DNA of 64,000 nt from Phormidium ambiguum IAM M-71 (GCF_001904725.1 NZ_MRCE01000012.1:144906-208905), one strand, 5' to 3'; shown: positions 52,313-62,748, counted from the stretch's first letter. The notes: generated from the letters alone by a model not told the origin. Numbers and translations are program-made.

Positions 52313-52975
52313 TCAACGTTTCCGTGCCAAAGTTAAACCATCAGCAATAGGTACCATACTGATAGTTACTCTTTCATCTTGGAAGATTTTCTCGTTAAAT
52401 TTACGGATCGCCTGCGTACTTTCATCTTGCACTTGCGGATCGGCAACTCTTCCCGACCAAAGTACATTATCGATCGCAATTAAACCACCTGGACGGATTA
52501 ATTTTAAACAGCGTTCATAATATTCCTGATAATTTCCTTTATCTGCATCGATAAACGCAAAATCAAAAGTTTCTTGCTCTCCCGATGCTAATAATAAATC
52601 TAAAGTAGCTAAAGCTGGTGCAATTCGCAAATCAATTTTTTCTGCTACTCCAGCTTCTTGCCAGTAACGACGAGCAATATTAGTATATTCCTCACTAACA
52701 TCGCAAGCAATTATTTTACCATCAGGCGGTAAAGCTAAAGCTACAGAAAGGGAACTGTAACCAGTAAAAACACCAATTTCTAAAGTTTTCTTTGCACCAA
52801 TTAACTGCACTAACAAAGCCATAAATTGACCTTGTTCTGGCGAAATTTGCATTGTTGCATAAGGATGATTAGCTGTTTCTTCTCGTAAACGGCGCAAAAT
52901 ATCAGGCTGTCTTACAGAAACAGATAAAAAGTAATCATAAAGTTGATTATCCAATCCCAGTGTCTTTTTTGTCAT
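52313..52975 (-). CDS. SAM-dependent O-methyltransferase (CCoAOMT family)
   Basis: A 220-aa class I methyltransferase of the caffeoyl-CoA O-methyltransferase family. SAM motif I is [17 protein letters not shown]; metal- and substrate-binding segments are [19 protein letters not shown] and [17 protein letters not shown]. It probably uses Mg and catechol-type substrates. It is a single gene. Confidence 0.9.
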   Translation of the reverse strand: MTKKTLGLDNQLYDYFLSVSVRQPDILRRLREETANHPYATMQISPEQGQFMALLVQLIGAKKTLEIGVFTGYSSLSVALALPPDGKIIACDVSEEYTNIARRYWQEAGVAEKIDLRIAPALATLDLLLASGEQETFDFAFIDADKGNYQEYYERCLKLIRPGGLIAIDNVLWSGRVADPQVQDESTQAIRKFNEKIFQDERVTISMVPIADGLTLARKR

Positions 52976-53125
52976 GTTTATTTGGAGAATTTGTTATTGT
53001 TCAAGCCAGGATATACTATTAGCATAGCGAAAAACATCGTAGCCAATTTTGTTTGGGGAATTTAGAGAGTGCGATCGATCGCTTCGTTGCGCTAGATTCT
53101 ATGCGATATATCGTTAACTTTGTCT

Positions 53126-53149
53126 CCCCTCCCCGTCTACAGGGAGGGG
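53126..53149. repeat. CCCCTCCCC/GGGAGGGG hairpin
   Basis: Isolated copy of the hairpin core found in family 1 elements (2955, 14955) and at 13449 and 14823. It sits just past the stop of the receiver-histidine kinase gene and could act as its terminator. Confidence 0.65.
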
Positions 53150-53172
53150 ATAAAGGGCAGGGCTAAAAATTA

Positions 53173-54654
53173 CTAAAAAACATCATCTTTTATAGGCATC
53201 TCAATAATAAATTGAGTGCCTTTTTCTGGTGCAGAAATACATTGCAATTGACCTTTGTGTTTCTCTACCAAAATTTGTTGGCTAATTGATAACCCCATGC
53301 CAGTACCCTTTCCGATCGGCTTTGTAGTAAAAAAGGGATGGAAAAGTTTAGCGCGTACAGCATCTGTCATTCCAGAGCCATTATCAGTAATTGTAATACG
53401 AATTGCTGAAATAAAGTAATCACTTTTTATCAGTTCAGTGCCAATGCGAATAATCGGTTGAAAATCTCGCTCTTTCATGCTAATTTGCTCTTCTAAAGCA
53501 TCGATCGCATTGGCAATCAAATTCATAAACACCTGATTAATTTGTCCCGCATAACAGTTTACCAGAGGTAGTTTGCCGTAGTCTTTTATAACCTCAATAG
53601 CCGGACGATCGAGCTTAGCTTTTAATCGGTGCTGTAAGATCATCAAAGTACTATCAATGCCTTCATGTATATCTACTGGTTTAAGTTCAGTTTCATCCAA
53701 GCGGGAAAAATTTCGCACAGATAACACAATACTCCGAATACGTTCGACTCCTACTTGCATTGAAGAAAGCAGTTTTGGCAAATCATCAATGATAAATTCC
53801 AAGTCCATATCTTCAATTTCATTGACAATTTCTTCGGCTGGTTGTGAATAATACATTTGGTATAAATTCAACAAATGAATGAGTTTTTGAGTATAGTCAT
53901 GAGCGTGGGGAAGATTGCCATAAATAAAGTTTACTGGATTATTAATTTCATGGGCTACTCCAGCAACCAATTGACCCAAGCTAGACATTTTTTCGCCTTG
54001 GATTAACTGGAGTTGTGCTGCTTGCAACTCTTTTAAAGAATTCTCTAAAGCTATGGCTTTTTCGCGTTCTTTTTGCTCGCTCAGTCGCAATGCCATCTCT
54101 ACTTTCTCTCGTTGCGCTATTTCCAACTGCAACTTTTGACTAAGAGAAAAATTTCTCAAAGCTGTGATTATGGTTGTATATAACTTTGATAATGTCAATT
54201 CAGTTTTAGTTTTATAATCATTAATATCATAATTAACAATTACATTTTTTTCTGGGACTTGTCCAGGTTGTCCTGTGCGTAAAATAATTCGCACCAACTG
54301 ATTACCAAGCTCTTCTCGTACATATTTAACAAACTCTAAACCCGCATCATCTGTTTCCATAATTACATCAAGCAGGATGATGGCAACATCAGGATGTTCT
54401 TGAATTAATTCTTTAGCTTCTTTGGCAGAATAAGCACTAATAAAGCTTAAAGGTTTATCTTCAAAATTAAATTTTTTCAAGGCGATATGAGTAGCTGTGT
54501 GAATTTGTTCTTCATCATCCACAATCAAAATTTTCCAGCTTTCTTTGGGCTGATTTATTTCTACCTCATCGGCAAAAAATATAACTTCATCTGAGTTGCA
54601 TTCTTCAGCAAATGTGATTTTTTCAGATGATTCCTGATGATTATAGTCTTCCAT
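53173..54654 (-). CDS. Receiver domain-histidine kinase hybrid
   Basis: A 493-aa soluble protein with a receiver first and a kinase second. Receiver (about 40-165): acidic pocket D46-D47, phosphoacceptor D96 (LLDVIME) and conserved K148. A coiled-coil linker (about 165-225) leads to the H-box H235 (GVAHEINNPVNF), the N-box and the G2 motif GKGTGMGLSI. Receiver-first order suggests that phosphorylation by another kinase controls it. The giant kinase upstream ends 63 bases before it in the same direction, an obvious partner. Confidence 0.93.
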   Translation of the reverse strand: MEDYNHQESSEKITFAEECNSDEVIFFADEVEINQPKESWKILIVDDEEQIHTATHIALKKFNFEDKPLSFISAYSAKEAKELIQEHPDVAIILLDVIMETDDAGLEFVKYVREELGNQLVRIILRTGQPGQVPEKNVIVNYDINDYKTKTELTLSKLYTTIITALRNFSLSQKLQLEIAQREKVEMALRLSEQKEREKAIALENSLKELQAAQLQLIQGEKMSSLGQLVAGVAHEINNPVNFIYGNLPHAHDYTQKLIHLLNLYQMYYSQPAEEIVNEIEDMDLEFIIDDLPKLLSSMQVGVERIRSIVLSVRNFSRLDETELKPVDIHEGIDSTLMILQHRLKAKLDRPAIEVIKDYGKLPLVNCYAGQINQVFMNLIANAIDALEEQISMKERDFQPIIRIGTELIKSDYFISAIRITITDNGSGMTDAVRAKLFHPFFTTKPIGKGTGMGLSISQQILVEKHKGQLQCISAPEKGTQFIIEMPIKDDVF

Positions 54655-54717
54655 TTATCTAACCTTTGTTACTAAAGTTTGCGTGAAACAATACTCCGGT
54701 GTTCAATTAATTTTTAT

Positions 54718-57700
54718 TTACACAGGAAACTGAATAATAAATTGTGTACCCACACCTACCTGACTGTGACAGGAAATTTCACCTTTGAAAGTTTGTGTCA
54801 CCAAATTGTAAACAATATGCAATCCCAAACCAGTACCACCACTACTACGCTTCGTCGTAAAAAATGGCTCAAAAATTTTACTTAAATTTTCTTGAGGAAT
54901 CCCTTTTCCGTCATCAGAATATTCAAAAATAAATAGCCCTCCTTCTCGCATCCAATTAAAGACAATCTCTCCAAAATCGTCCTCATCATAAGCATGAACT
55001 AAAGAGTTCATTAGTAAATTAGTCACCACTTGGGAAAAAGCCCCTGGATAAGAATCGATCGTAATATGATCGTCTCCCTTAAAATTGAGCGAAAATCGGC
55101 AATTTTTTAATTTAGCTTTCAACTGCAATAAAATTTCATCCAAATAACTTCGGATGCGGAAAGTCCGCCGTTCTTCACTAGAACGATCGACTGCTACTTG
55201 CTTAAAACTTTGAATTAATCCAGCGGCTTGATTTAAATTAATTAATAATACATTACTGCTTTGAGTGGCAATTGACAAATAATCTTCTAAATCCGAACGT
55301 TTCATATTTCCACTTTTATAAGTAGTAGCAAATTCTTTAGAATGTTCTGCCAAAGTTGAAGCCACAGTAACCCCCACACCAATAGGAGTATTAATTTCAT
55401 GTGCTACCCCCGCAACTAATCCCCCTAAAGAAGCCATTTTTTCCGCTTCTACCAACTTACCTTGAGTGCTTTTTAAATGCTCCAGAGTATCAGATAATTC
55501 TTGGGTACGTTTGCTGACTAATTGCTCTAAGTTTTGATTAAATTCTTGCAAATTTTTGTAGAGTTGGGCATTTTCAATGGAAATCGCTATTTGAGCCGAT
55601 AAAAGTTTTAAAAGCTCTAATCTATCTGTTGTAAAAGCGCCTTCTGTTAGGTTATTTTCTAGGTAAAGAATGCCTGTTAATTTGCCTTGGTTGAGCAGTG
55701 GTGTACACAGCACTGATTTGAGTCCAGTCGCAGTAATATAAGGATCGCGGGTAAATTGTCCTTCCTGTGCGGCGTGATTTAATACCACATTTTCTTGAGT
55801 CCGAATTACGTAATTAACGATCGAATTTGCTAGTTTGCTTGTTGACTGAGAAATACTCAGGGATTGCAGCACGTTTACTTCGTCTTCTGTGACGGAACTT
55901 TCGGCTTCTATGAACCAATTTCCCGCTTGTTCCAAAAGCAAAAAACCTTTTTGAGCGCCTGCATTTTCGATCGCTATTTTCATTAATCTTTCCAGTAATT
56001 TGCTTAAGACAATTTCCCCAGAAATTGCTTGAGATGCTTTGATTACTGTGGCTAAATCTAGGGTTTCTCCTAAGTTGCTGCTGGTGGTGGTAGAAGTCTT
56101 AGTTGTGATTTGCTTTATTGTAGTTTGAGTTCCTTTGTTTGCTGAGATTCCCGCTAATAATTGGGGGTATTTTTTCTCTAAATCGTTTACTTTGGCGATC
56201 GCTCCCCAAACTTGATAGTTATAGTAAGCTTTTTCCATATAAACTTGGGCGATCGTTTCTTTTCCCCAACTGAGGTAGAATTTAGCTGCTAGTTCGTTAG
56301 CGAGTGCTTCTTCGTTGATATACTCGTTTTCTTGTGCTAGGGCAATGGCGCGATCGTAAAGTTCCATTGCCTCTAATTTCTCTCCTAAAACTCGATGTCT
56401 TTCTGCTTCTACTAAATAGAATTTGTGCAAATGATTCATCTGGGCATGATGCGCCCATTTTTGCATTTTTTCTTGATTAGATTGTACGCGCTCAAGAATA
56501 CCCTGTTGATCTGAATGTGGAGTATTGGGATACTCTGCCAGACGCACTAGAGAATCGTAAAAATAGAAAATAGCAGCCGTTATCTGCCCTGAAGCTGCGC
56601 TTAAATAATTTTCTGTTGGAGCGAGATTTTTAAACGCTTCAGGATAATTTTCAAATACATAACAAAGCATAAGTTTGTGCAAGTGTAAGTAATGAATCGC
56701 CAGGTAGTTATTGTTTCGCTGATACAGTGGCAGCATTATCTCTTCGTCGTAAACTTCTCCCTTTAACTGGCACGGATTTTGATTTCTTCCCATCAAATTT
56801 AAGACGGCTTGCCACCAGATATCCTGAAAGTGAAGCGATGTTTCTTGCTTAATTTTAAGAATTGCATCGCGGTAGGTTGCTATATCTCGTTCCACGAAGG
56901 TCAGTTGCTTGCCAAGAAAATACAAGCAGTAGCTGTACACCATAATGGCATAGCCAGCATACTCTAAATCTCCAGTTTCTAGCCCATTAGAGAAAGCTGA
57001 TAGCAAAGGTTCTAAAATATTTCTCAAATGTTCTTTCCAATGTTGAACACCAGCAGGTATCATGTGGAGAGTTTTGGTGGCGATGTCTTGAGCATTCAAT
57101 TTTGACAGTAGACGTAAAGCTAATTGACCGAACTGATAGCCTGAATCTATATCCCCTATAACCCCACAGAGAAGAAGACTATATATCGCATAAGAAAACG
57201 GAGACACAGAAGCATTGCCATATTGAACGGATAAATCGATCTGTTTGCAAACAACTAAAGGCACCAATGGCGGAACTGCAAAATAGCAAGGAGAAAATAT
57301 GCTGGACAGAATTCTGATAGTTGCTAGTTGGTGAAGATCGGTCATCATAGGAAGATCGATTAAGTCCTCAATTCGCGTTCCGCTTAAAATTGATGCAGTT
57401 TCCCCCAGAGCCTGCTCAATATCAGATGAATTTGGTTCGGTAGGAAACTCTACCCCCAACTGCTTTAAGACTTGCAGTCCCGTATTCAGTGCTTCGTGTA
57501 ACTTGTTCTGCCCCATATAAGCTTGGATCTGGACTTCGTACACCTTCACTTTGTCCAGTAGCGTTTTAGCACAGCTTTGTACGACTTCAGCTAATCTTTG
57601 CATCTGCTCAAAGTCACCATTTAAATATGCCGACTCTGCTGCTTCTTCATACAGTGCTAATGTCAGTTTGTATTGACTTTCCCAGCTATCTTTAACTAAT

Positions 57701-60027
57701 AGTCTCAACCCTACTTGTAAATATTCGCTAGCCGCAGCATAAGCCGTTGCAGCTTTAGCTTTTTGACCGACAATTAAATTCAATTTAGCAATTTCAATGC
57801 CCTCGGATTCATCACTAATCAGTTCAATACCCTGATTCAAATGATCGACGAGTGCAAATATCTCTTCTGCTTGTTTCTCTGGCGAGGTATTTTGCCAAAG
57901 CAAACGACCAATTTGTAAATGAACTGGTTTTTTCGCACTTTCTTCAATCAAAGCATACGCCGCTTGTTGGACGCGATCGTGCAAAAATTTATAACTCGTA
58001 ATCACCAAATGAGACTGGACAATTTCCGTCTCAGTAACACCCAGTTCAGAAGTAGCTAAAATTAACCCATCTTGAATCGCTGACCATAATTCAGCAAAAG
58101 TTTCCCCAGCGGTTTTCTCATTGATAATCGCCAGTGTATTCAAATCAAAACTATTCCCTACACAAGCCGCTAACTGTAAAACTCTCTGCGTTGACTCTGG
58201 CATCTTTCGCAATTTTACCAGCATCAACTCAACCACATTATCCGTAATATCTACTGCTTTTATTTCCTCAATATTCCCCTGCCAATTTCTGCGTTCAATA
58301 TTGAACTTCAACAGTTTCTCTTCATAAAGCGTGCGGAGAAATTGGTTAACAAAAAACGGATTACCTTGGGTTTTATTGCTCACTAATTCGGCCAAGGACA
58401 TGACTGCTGCTCCATCTTGATGGACAGTATCAGCAATCAAATTAGTAATATGTTTAATCTCTAAGGGTGTTAAGGTAATTTGGTTAATAGTTATTCCTTG
58501 ATTTTCCAGTCCATCCAAAGTGATAATCAAGGGATGGGTGGGGTTAACTTCGTTATCTCGATAAGCGCCAATTAAAAATAAATATTTCGTTTCTTCATCA
58601 GTCATGATAATTTGCAGTAATTTTAATGTAGCGCCATCTGCCCATTGCAAATCGTCAAGAAAGATGACTAAGGGATGTTCAAATGAACAAAATACTCTGA
58701 TGAATTTTTGAAATAATAAGTTAAATCGATTTTGGGCTTCTGTCGCACCTAATTCTTGGACTGTTGGTTGTTTTCCTACAATCAGTTCGACTTCAGGAAT
58801 CACATCAATTATAATTTGACCGTTATCACCAAATGCGGTTAATAGTTTTTCTTTCCAAGCATTCAGTTGCGTTTCACTTTCGCTTAATAGTTGTTTGATT
58901 AATGACTGAAATGCTTTGACGATTGCTGCGTAAGGTATATTCCTTTGAAATTGGTCGAATTTTCCAGCAATAAAATAACCTTTCGCTTTAGTAATTGGTT
59001 TATATACTTCTTGGACTAAGGCGGATTTCCCAATGCCTGAATAGCCAGATACTAGCATGATTTCTCGGCTGCCATTGCTGACTCTTTCAAAGGCGGTTAA
59101 TAATGTTTCTACTTCGCTTTCTCTGCCATATAGTTTTTGCGGGATTTGAAATTTGTTGGTGAGATCTTTTTGAGCGATCGCAAATTCGGCGATTTTTCCT
59201 TTACTATTTAATTGGTCTAGGCATTCTTCTAAGTCGGCGATAATTCCCCATGTACTTTGATATCTCGCTTCGGCAGTTTTTTCTAATAGTTTCATGACTA
59301 TTTTAGAAATCATTGGGGGAATTTTGCTATCGATTTCTGATGGGGGTAGGGCTATTTTGGCTATGTGGGCGTGTACTAATTCGATCGGATCGTTGTATTT
59401 ATATGGTAGTTGTCCTGTGAGTAGTTCGTAGAAGGTGATTCCTAATGAGTAATAGTCGGTGCGGTAGTCTACGGCGCGATTCATTCTCCCAGTCTGTTCT
59501 GGTGATATGTAGGCTAATGTTCCTTCTAGAACGTTCGGGTTTTTGATGGTGGGATTTTCGGAAGTTAAGACTGTAGAGATGCCAAAGTCTATGATTTGTA
59601 CTAGTTCTTTTTCGGGATTAATTATGATGTTGCTGGGATTGATGTCTTTATGAATAATATTATTTTGATGTATTTCCCCTAATGCTTTGGTTATTTTAAT
59701 GGCTAAGGTTAAAAATTGGGGAATATTCTCTAATTTATTGGTGATTAATGTTCTTAATGATTGTCCGTTGCTATCTTCAAATACGATCGCTAAACTGTTC
59801 TGATATTTTTCTAAGCTATAGGTTTTGGGTACGCTGTTTAAATCGAGTTTCCGTGTGATTTCGTACTCTTGTTTATATCTGACTAATAATCCGACTGTCG
59901 GAAAGTTTTCTTTAAGTAACTTAATAATAACTGGTTGTCGATCCTGCTTTCTCCACCCCCGATAAACTATGGAGTTGCTGCTTTCATAAATCGACTCTAC
60001 TATATTGTATCCCGTTAAGTTAATCAT
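54718..60027 (-). CDS. Giant Ser/Thr kinase-ATPase-GAF-histidine kinase (HstK type)
   Basis: A 1769-aa signalling protein. Residues 1-270 are a Ser/Thr kinase (K36, HKDINPSN with D128, DFG 147-149, PEQTGRMN). An AAA-type ATPase follows (P-loop SGYSGIGKSALV near 335, then LVIFLDDLQWADG), then a long TPR-like helical region (about 650-1290). A GAF domain (about 1370-1520) and a histidine kinase (H-box GVAHEINTPIGVG, G-box GGTGLGLHIV) end it. This is the dual kinase architecture known as HstK in cyanobacteria. The ATG at 60027 has GAGAG upstream; 12 more codons to 60063 lack support. The receiver-kinase gene follows. Confidence 0.93.
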   Translation of the reverse strand: MINLTGYNIVESIYESSNSIVYRGWRKQDRQPVIIKLLKENFPTVGLLVRYKQEYEITRKLDLNSVPKTYSLEKYQNSLAIVFEDSNGQSLRTLITNKLENIPQFLTLAIKITKALGEIHQNNIIHKDINPSNIIINPEKELVQIIDFGISTVLTSENPTIKNPNVLEGTLAYISPEQTGRMNRAVDYRTDYYSLGITFYELLTGQLPYKYNDPIELVHAHIAKIALPPSEIDSKIPPMISKIVMKLLEKTAEARYQSTWGIIADLEECLDQLNSKGKIAEFAIAQKDLTNKFQIPQKLYGRESEVETLLTAFERVSNGSREIMLVSGYSGIGKSALVQEVYKPITKAKGYFIAGKFDQFQRNIPYAAIVKAFQSLIKQLLSESETQLNAWKEKLLTAFGDNGQIIIDVIPEVELIVGKQPTVQELGATEAQNRFNLLFQKFIRVFCSFEHPLVIFLDDLQWADGATLKLLQIIMTDEETKYLFLIGAYRDNEVNPTHPLIITLDGLENQGITINQITLTPLEIKHITNLIADTVHQDGAAVMSLAELVSNKTQGNPFFVNQFLRTLYEEKLLKFNIERRNWQGNIEEIKAVDITDNVVELMLVKLRKMPESTQRVLQLAACVGNSFDLNTLAIINEKTAGETFAELWSAIQDGLILATSELGVTETEIVQSHLVITSYKFLHDRVQQAAYALIEESAKKPVHLQIGRLLWQNTSPEKQAEEIFALVDHLNQGIELISDESEGIEIAKLNLIVGQKAKAATAYAAASEYLQVGLRLLVKDSWESQYKLTLALYEEAAESAYLNGDFEQMQRLAEVVQSCAKTLLDKVKVYEVQIQAYMGQNKLHEALNTGLQVLKQLGVEFPTEPNSSDIEQALGETASILSGTRIEDLIDLPMMTDLHQLATIRILSSIFSPCYFAVPPLVPLVVCKQIDLSVQYGNASVSPFSYAIYSLLLCGVIGDIDSGYQFGQLALRLLSKLNAQDIATKTLHMIPAGVQHWKEHLRNILEPLLSAFSNGLETGDLEYAGYAIMVYSYCLYFLGKQLTFVERDIATYRDAILKIKQETSLHFQDIWWQAVLNLMGRNQNPCQLKGEVYDEEIMLPLYQRNNNYLAIHYLHLHKLMLCYVFENYPEAFKNLAPTENYLSAASGQITAAIFYFYDSLVRLAEYPNTPHSDQQGILERVQSNQEKMQKWAHHAQMNHLHKFYLVEAERHRVLGEKLEAMELYDRAIALAQENEYINEEALANELAAKFYLSWGKETIAQVYMEKAYYNYQVWGAIAKVNDLEKKYPQLLAGISANKGTQTTIKQITTKTSTTTSSNLGETLDLATVIKASQAISGEIVLSKLLERLMKIAIENAGAQKGFLLLEQAGNWFIEAESSVTEDEVNVLQSLSISQSTSKLANSIVNYVIRTQENVVLNHAAQEGQFTRDPYITATGLKSVLCTPLLNQGKLTGILYLENNLTEGAFTTDRLELLKLLSAQIAISIENAQLYKNLQEFNQNLEQLVSKRTQELSDTLEHLKSTQGKLVEAEKMASLGGLVAGVAHEINTPIGVGVTVASTLAEHSKEFATTYKSGNMKRSDLEDYLSIATQSSNVLLINLNQAAGLIQSFKQVAVDRSSEERRTFRIRSYLDEILLQLKAKLKNCRFSLNFKGDDHITIDSYPGAFSQVVTNLLMNSLVHAYDEDDFGEIVFNWMREGGLFIFEYSDDGKGIPQENLSKIFEPFFTTKRSSGGTGLGLHIVYNLVTQTFKGEISCHSQVGVGTQFIIQFPV

Positions 60028-60377
60028 TATTTTTTCTCTCTTAAATATGTAATACCGGATCAACTTAAAGTAAAAAGAAATGTAAACTTCAAAATAATGT
60101 AAGCTTTTTAGCCGAGATTTTTTGCTCTAATACCTTTCTATTTAAAAACTAAGTGCTAGCTAGTTTCTTGGCTTCTATCAATTACTTAAGTCCTCTTTAT
60201 TGAGAGTACCCTTAAATCTTAAATAAAGCTAAAAACTTAAATAAGGTTTATTTTTTCTTAACACTACTCAAAAATTACACATTAGCCCAGCGAAAGAACT
60301 GAACAATTAGAAATGAAGCGTTTGAGTTTTAATCAAAGTAAATATAGAATCTTTTATATTAGTTAATTAGAGAAATA
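60028..60377. other. AT-rich gap upstream of the giant kinase
   Basis: About 350 bp, AT-rich. It should hold the promoter of the giant kinase. I see no repeat, ORF or hairpin in it. Confidence 0.5.
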
Positions 60378-60413
60378 TAAAAAATCGCTTGGGTAAATGA
60401 ATTTTCCCAAGCG
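60378..60413 (-). terminator. Terminator of the alcohol dehydrogenase gene
   Basis: CGCTTGGG (60386-60393) pairs with CCCAAGCG (60406-60413), and on the minus strand ATTTTTTAT follows. It lies 37 bases past the stop. Confidence 0.85.
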
Positions 60414-60449
60414 TGTGATGATTAAATCAATTGTCAAACTCATGTTGAT

Positions 60450-61481
60450 TTAGTTGTTTTCATCAGAAACTAAAACAATTCGATAACGAGCTTGATTAGC
60501 TAACAGTTTAGCGATCGCTTCATTAACCTGATGTAATGGCATTAATTCTACCATTGGAGTAATTTGATTCAAAGCGGCAAAATCTAACATTTCCCGCATA
60601 AATCGCCGTCCGCCAACAACGCTACCCACCACCTTTTTTTGTCCGACAACTAAAGACACTAAAGGAATCGTTATTTCCGAAACAGGCAATCCTACAAAAC
60701 ACAAAATGCCATTGTAACTCAACAAGTTAAAAGCAATATCCCAATCTATTTTTGATGGAATAGTGCTGAGTATCAAATCAAAACTTCCTTCTAGTGCTTT
60801 CATCTCTGAAACACTATCCCATTTTTGAAAGTGATGAGCACCAAATTCTTTCGCTTCTGCTTCTTTATTTGCTGAAGCAGAAAATGCCGTAACTTCTGCA
60901 CCCATCGCCCGGGCAAACTTAACAGCTAAATGCCCTAAACCGCCAATTCCTAAAACCCCAACTTTCATTCCTGGGTGTTTTATATATGTTCGTAAAGGTG
61001 CGTACACTGTAATTCCAGCACATAGCAAAGGTGCAGCACTAGCCGAATCTAAATTATCAGGAATTTTATAAGCAAAATCCGCAGGTGCTCGCAATCGATC
61101 GGCAAAACCGCCATGATTGCCAACGATTAAACCTGTTAAACCATGACGACAGATATTTTCTTCTCCTTGCAAACAGTAATCGCAGACACGACAGGAATTT
61201 CTAATCCAACCAAACCCAACTCGATCGCCTTTTTTGACAGATGTAACCTGTTCCCCAATTTCAGTCACTATTCCTACAACTTCATGCCCAGCAACTAACG
61301 GATATTGACTCACTTTCCAGTCATTATCGATCATGTGAATATCCGTGTGACACAAACCATTGTGCGTAACGCGAATTTCAATTTCATCCGCTTTTAAAGG
61401 CAGCGGTTCATATTCCCAAGGTTGCAACCTTTCACCTACGTTTAAGGCTGCATAAGTTTTAAACGTCGTTTGTGGTGTCAT
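60450..61481 (-). CDS. Zinc alcohol dehydrogenase (CAD/YahK-like)
   Basis: A 343-aa medium-chain dehydrogenase/reductase. Catalytic Zn ligands are C44 (GLCHTDIHM), H66 and E67 (AGHEVVG); structural Zn is bound by C97, C100, C103 and C111. The Rossmann motif is GVLGIGGLGHLAVKFARAMG. The family is CAD-like (YahK/AdhC), NADPH-preferring aldehyde reductases with broad range. It is a single gene with its own terminator. Confidence 0.92.
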   Translation of the reverse strand: MTPQTTFKTYAALNVGERLQPWEYEPLPLKADEIEIRVTHNGLCHTDIHMIDNDWKVSQYPLVAGHEVVGIVTEIGEQVTSVKKGDRVGFGWIRNSCRVCDYCLQGEENICRHGLTGLIVGNHGGFADRLRAPADFAYKIPDNLDSASAAPLLCAGITVYAPLRTYIKHPGMKVGVLGIGGLGHLAVKFARAMGAEVTAFSASANKEAEAKEFGAHHFQKWDSVSEMKALEGSFDLILSTIPSKIDWDIAFNLLSYNGILCFVGLPVSEITIPLVSLVVGQKKVVGSVVGGRRFMREMLDFAALNQITPMVELMPLHQVNEAIAKLLANQARYRIVLVSDENN

Positions 61482-61725
61482 AGTTATCTAATTTTTAAAA
61501 GAGTGTTTTTTTATGAATCATCTTATATTTTATGTTAAAATTAAAATCACTTAAAACCTTTATAATCAAATTTTAAACATTGACTTATGAATTTTTTAAT
61601 TATTATCAATAAACATTAAAATCTTTAAACTGGTAGATCTAGCTCCTACGGATAAAAAATGAAAAAACAATGATAAAAAAATCCCTTGTGTACCCCATAA
61701 GATAGATGTATAATTACCTAAGATA

Positions 61726-61876
61726 AATGAAGGGGAGTAGCTGCTAGCTAAACAGATTTAGATTAGCTAGCCCGTCTGAATCAACATACTGGCGATGAGC
61801 CTGGTTCAGATGACAAGTTTCTCAAGCTCAAAATAGGTTTTGAGCAAACAAAAGCTTGCAAGCGAGACCTTCACTA
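61726..61876 (+). ncRNA. yybP-ykoY manganese riboswitch
   Basis: The leader of the Mn exporter gene contains the hallmark strings of this class: AGGGGAGTAGC (61731-61741) at the 5' side, TCAACAT (61780-61786), GGCGATGAGCC in the middle, and GCGAGACCTTCAC (61862-61874) at the 3' side. The class binds Mn2+ and turns on Mn exporters. It lies about 90 bases upstream of the start codon. Confidence 0.9.
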
Positions 61877-61905
61877 AGTTCACAACTAATGTGAGCTTGG
61901 TGAAG
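61869..61905 (+). promoter_or_regulatory. Expression-platform hairpin of the Mn riboswitch
   Basis: CTTCACTAAGTTCAC (61869-61883) pairs with GTGAGCTTGGTGAAG (61891-61905) over all 15 positions, two of them G-U, with a 7-base loop. The left arm overlaps the aptamer's 3' ACCTTCAC, so the hairpin and the aptamer exclude each other. The tail TCTATTTG is only weakly T-rich. Confidence 0.75.
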
Positions 61906-61966
61906 TCTATTTGCACTCATCAAGCTCACTGAGGAAAAGCAGAAACACCCAGGAGAGTTTGAGAGA

Positions 61967-62584
61967 ATGCTGACAGCTTTTACTGCTGGATTATTGTTAA
62001 TTACAGTTTCAGAATTAGGTGACAAAACATTTTTCATTGCGGCAATTTTAGCCATGCGTCATTCGCGGAGGCTAGTATTTGCAGGTGCGATCGCTGCATT
62101 AGCCGCTATGACAATTTTATCTGTAATACTTGGACAAGCGGTATCACTTTTACCGAAATTATATGTTTATTATGCAGAAATTGTGTTGTTTATTGCCTTT
62201 GGGCTAAAGTTACTTTATGATGCCAGAAAAATGCCCGCCAAACCTTGTGGTGACGAAGCCGAAGAAGCCTTAGAAGTAGTGCAGAAAGCCGAAGCAAAAA
62301 TTCGGCATAAACAAAGTAAATTAGCAGTTGTGATGAAAACATTTGTCATGACATTTGTTGCCGAATGGGGCGATCGCACGCAGTTTGCCACCATCGGCTT
62401 AGCAGCCGGATACAATGCTTTTGGAGTGACAGCAGGAGCCATTTTAGGGCATGGAGTTTGTGCTGCGATCGCAGTGACCTGCGGTAAACTAATTGCCAAA
62501 AGAATTTCCGAACGCAACTTAACTACAATCGGGGGCATATTATTTCTTTTATTTGCGTTAGTTTCCTATATAGAAGGAGTTTAA
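61967..62584 (+). CDS. mnx: TMEM165/GDT1 (UPF0016) manganese exporter
   Basis: A 205-aa membrane protein with six helices in two halves, each with the family motif E-x-G-D-(K/R)-T: SELGDKTF (15-22) and AEWGDRTQ (132-139). Its Synechocystis homologue Mnx moves Mn2+ out of the cytosol (thylakoid/plasma membrane). Regulation by the yybP-ykoY leader supports this function. AGGAGAG lies about ten bases upstream of the ATG. Its stop is the first bases of a family 3 element. Confidence 0.93.
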   Translation: MLTAFTAGLLLITVSELGDKTFFIAAILAMRHSRRLVFAGAIAALAAMTILSVILGQAVSLLPKLYVYYAEIVLFIAFGLKLLYDARKMPAKPCGDEAEEALEVVQKAEAKIRHKQSKLAVVMKTFVMTFVAEWGDRTQFATIGLAAGYNAFGVTAGAILGHGVCAAIAVTCGKLIAKRISERNLTTIGGILFLLFALVSYIEGV

Positions 62585-62710
62585 GCTATCACGCATTTAA
62601 ATCACTTATTGAGACCGCAGGGGGGCAGGGGAGCAAGGGGGCAGGGGAGAGGATTAGACCAATTTTATTCTGTTTCCACAAACTATCTAATTTAAATGCG
62701 GAACAGCTTA
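62582..62710. repeat. MITE-like element family 3, copy B
   Basis: A 129-bp element with TAAGCTATCACGCATTTAAA at the left and TTTAAATGCGGAACAGCTTA at the right (62691-62710). The core has G-run and CAATTTTATTCTG segments like copy A at 38919. The first three bases are the stop codon of the Mn exporter gene. Confidence 0.85.
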
Positions 62711-62748
62711 AACCCAAAATAGTGTGGTCAAAAAAGCTGGTTAAGACT

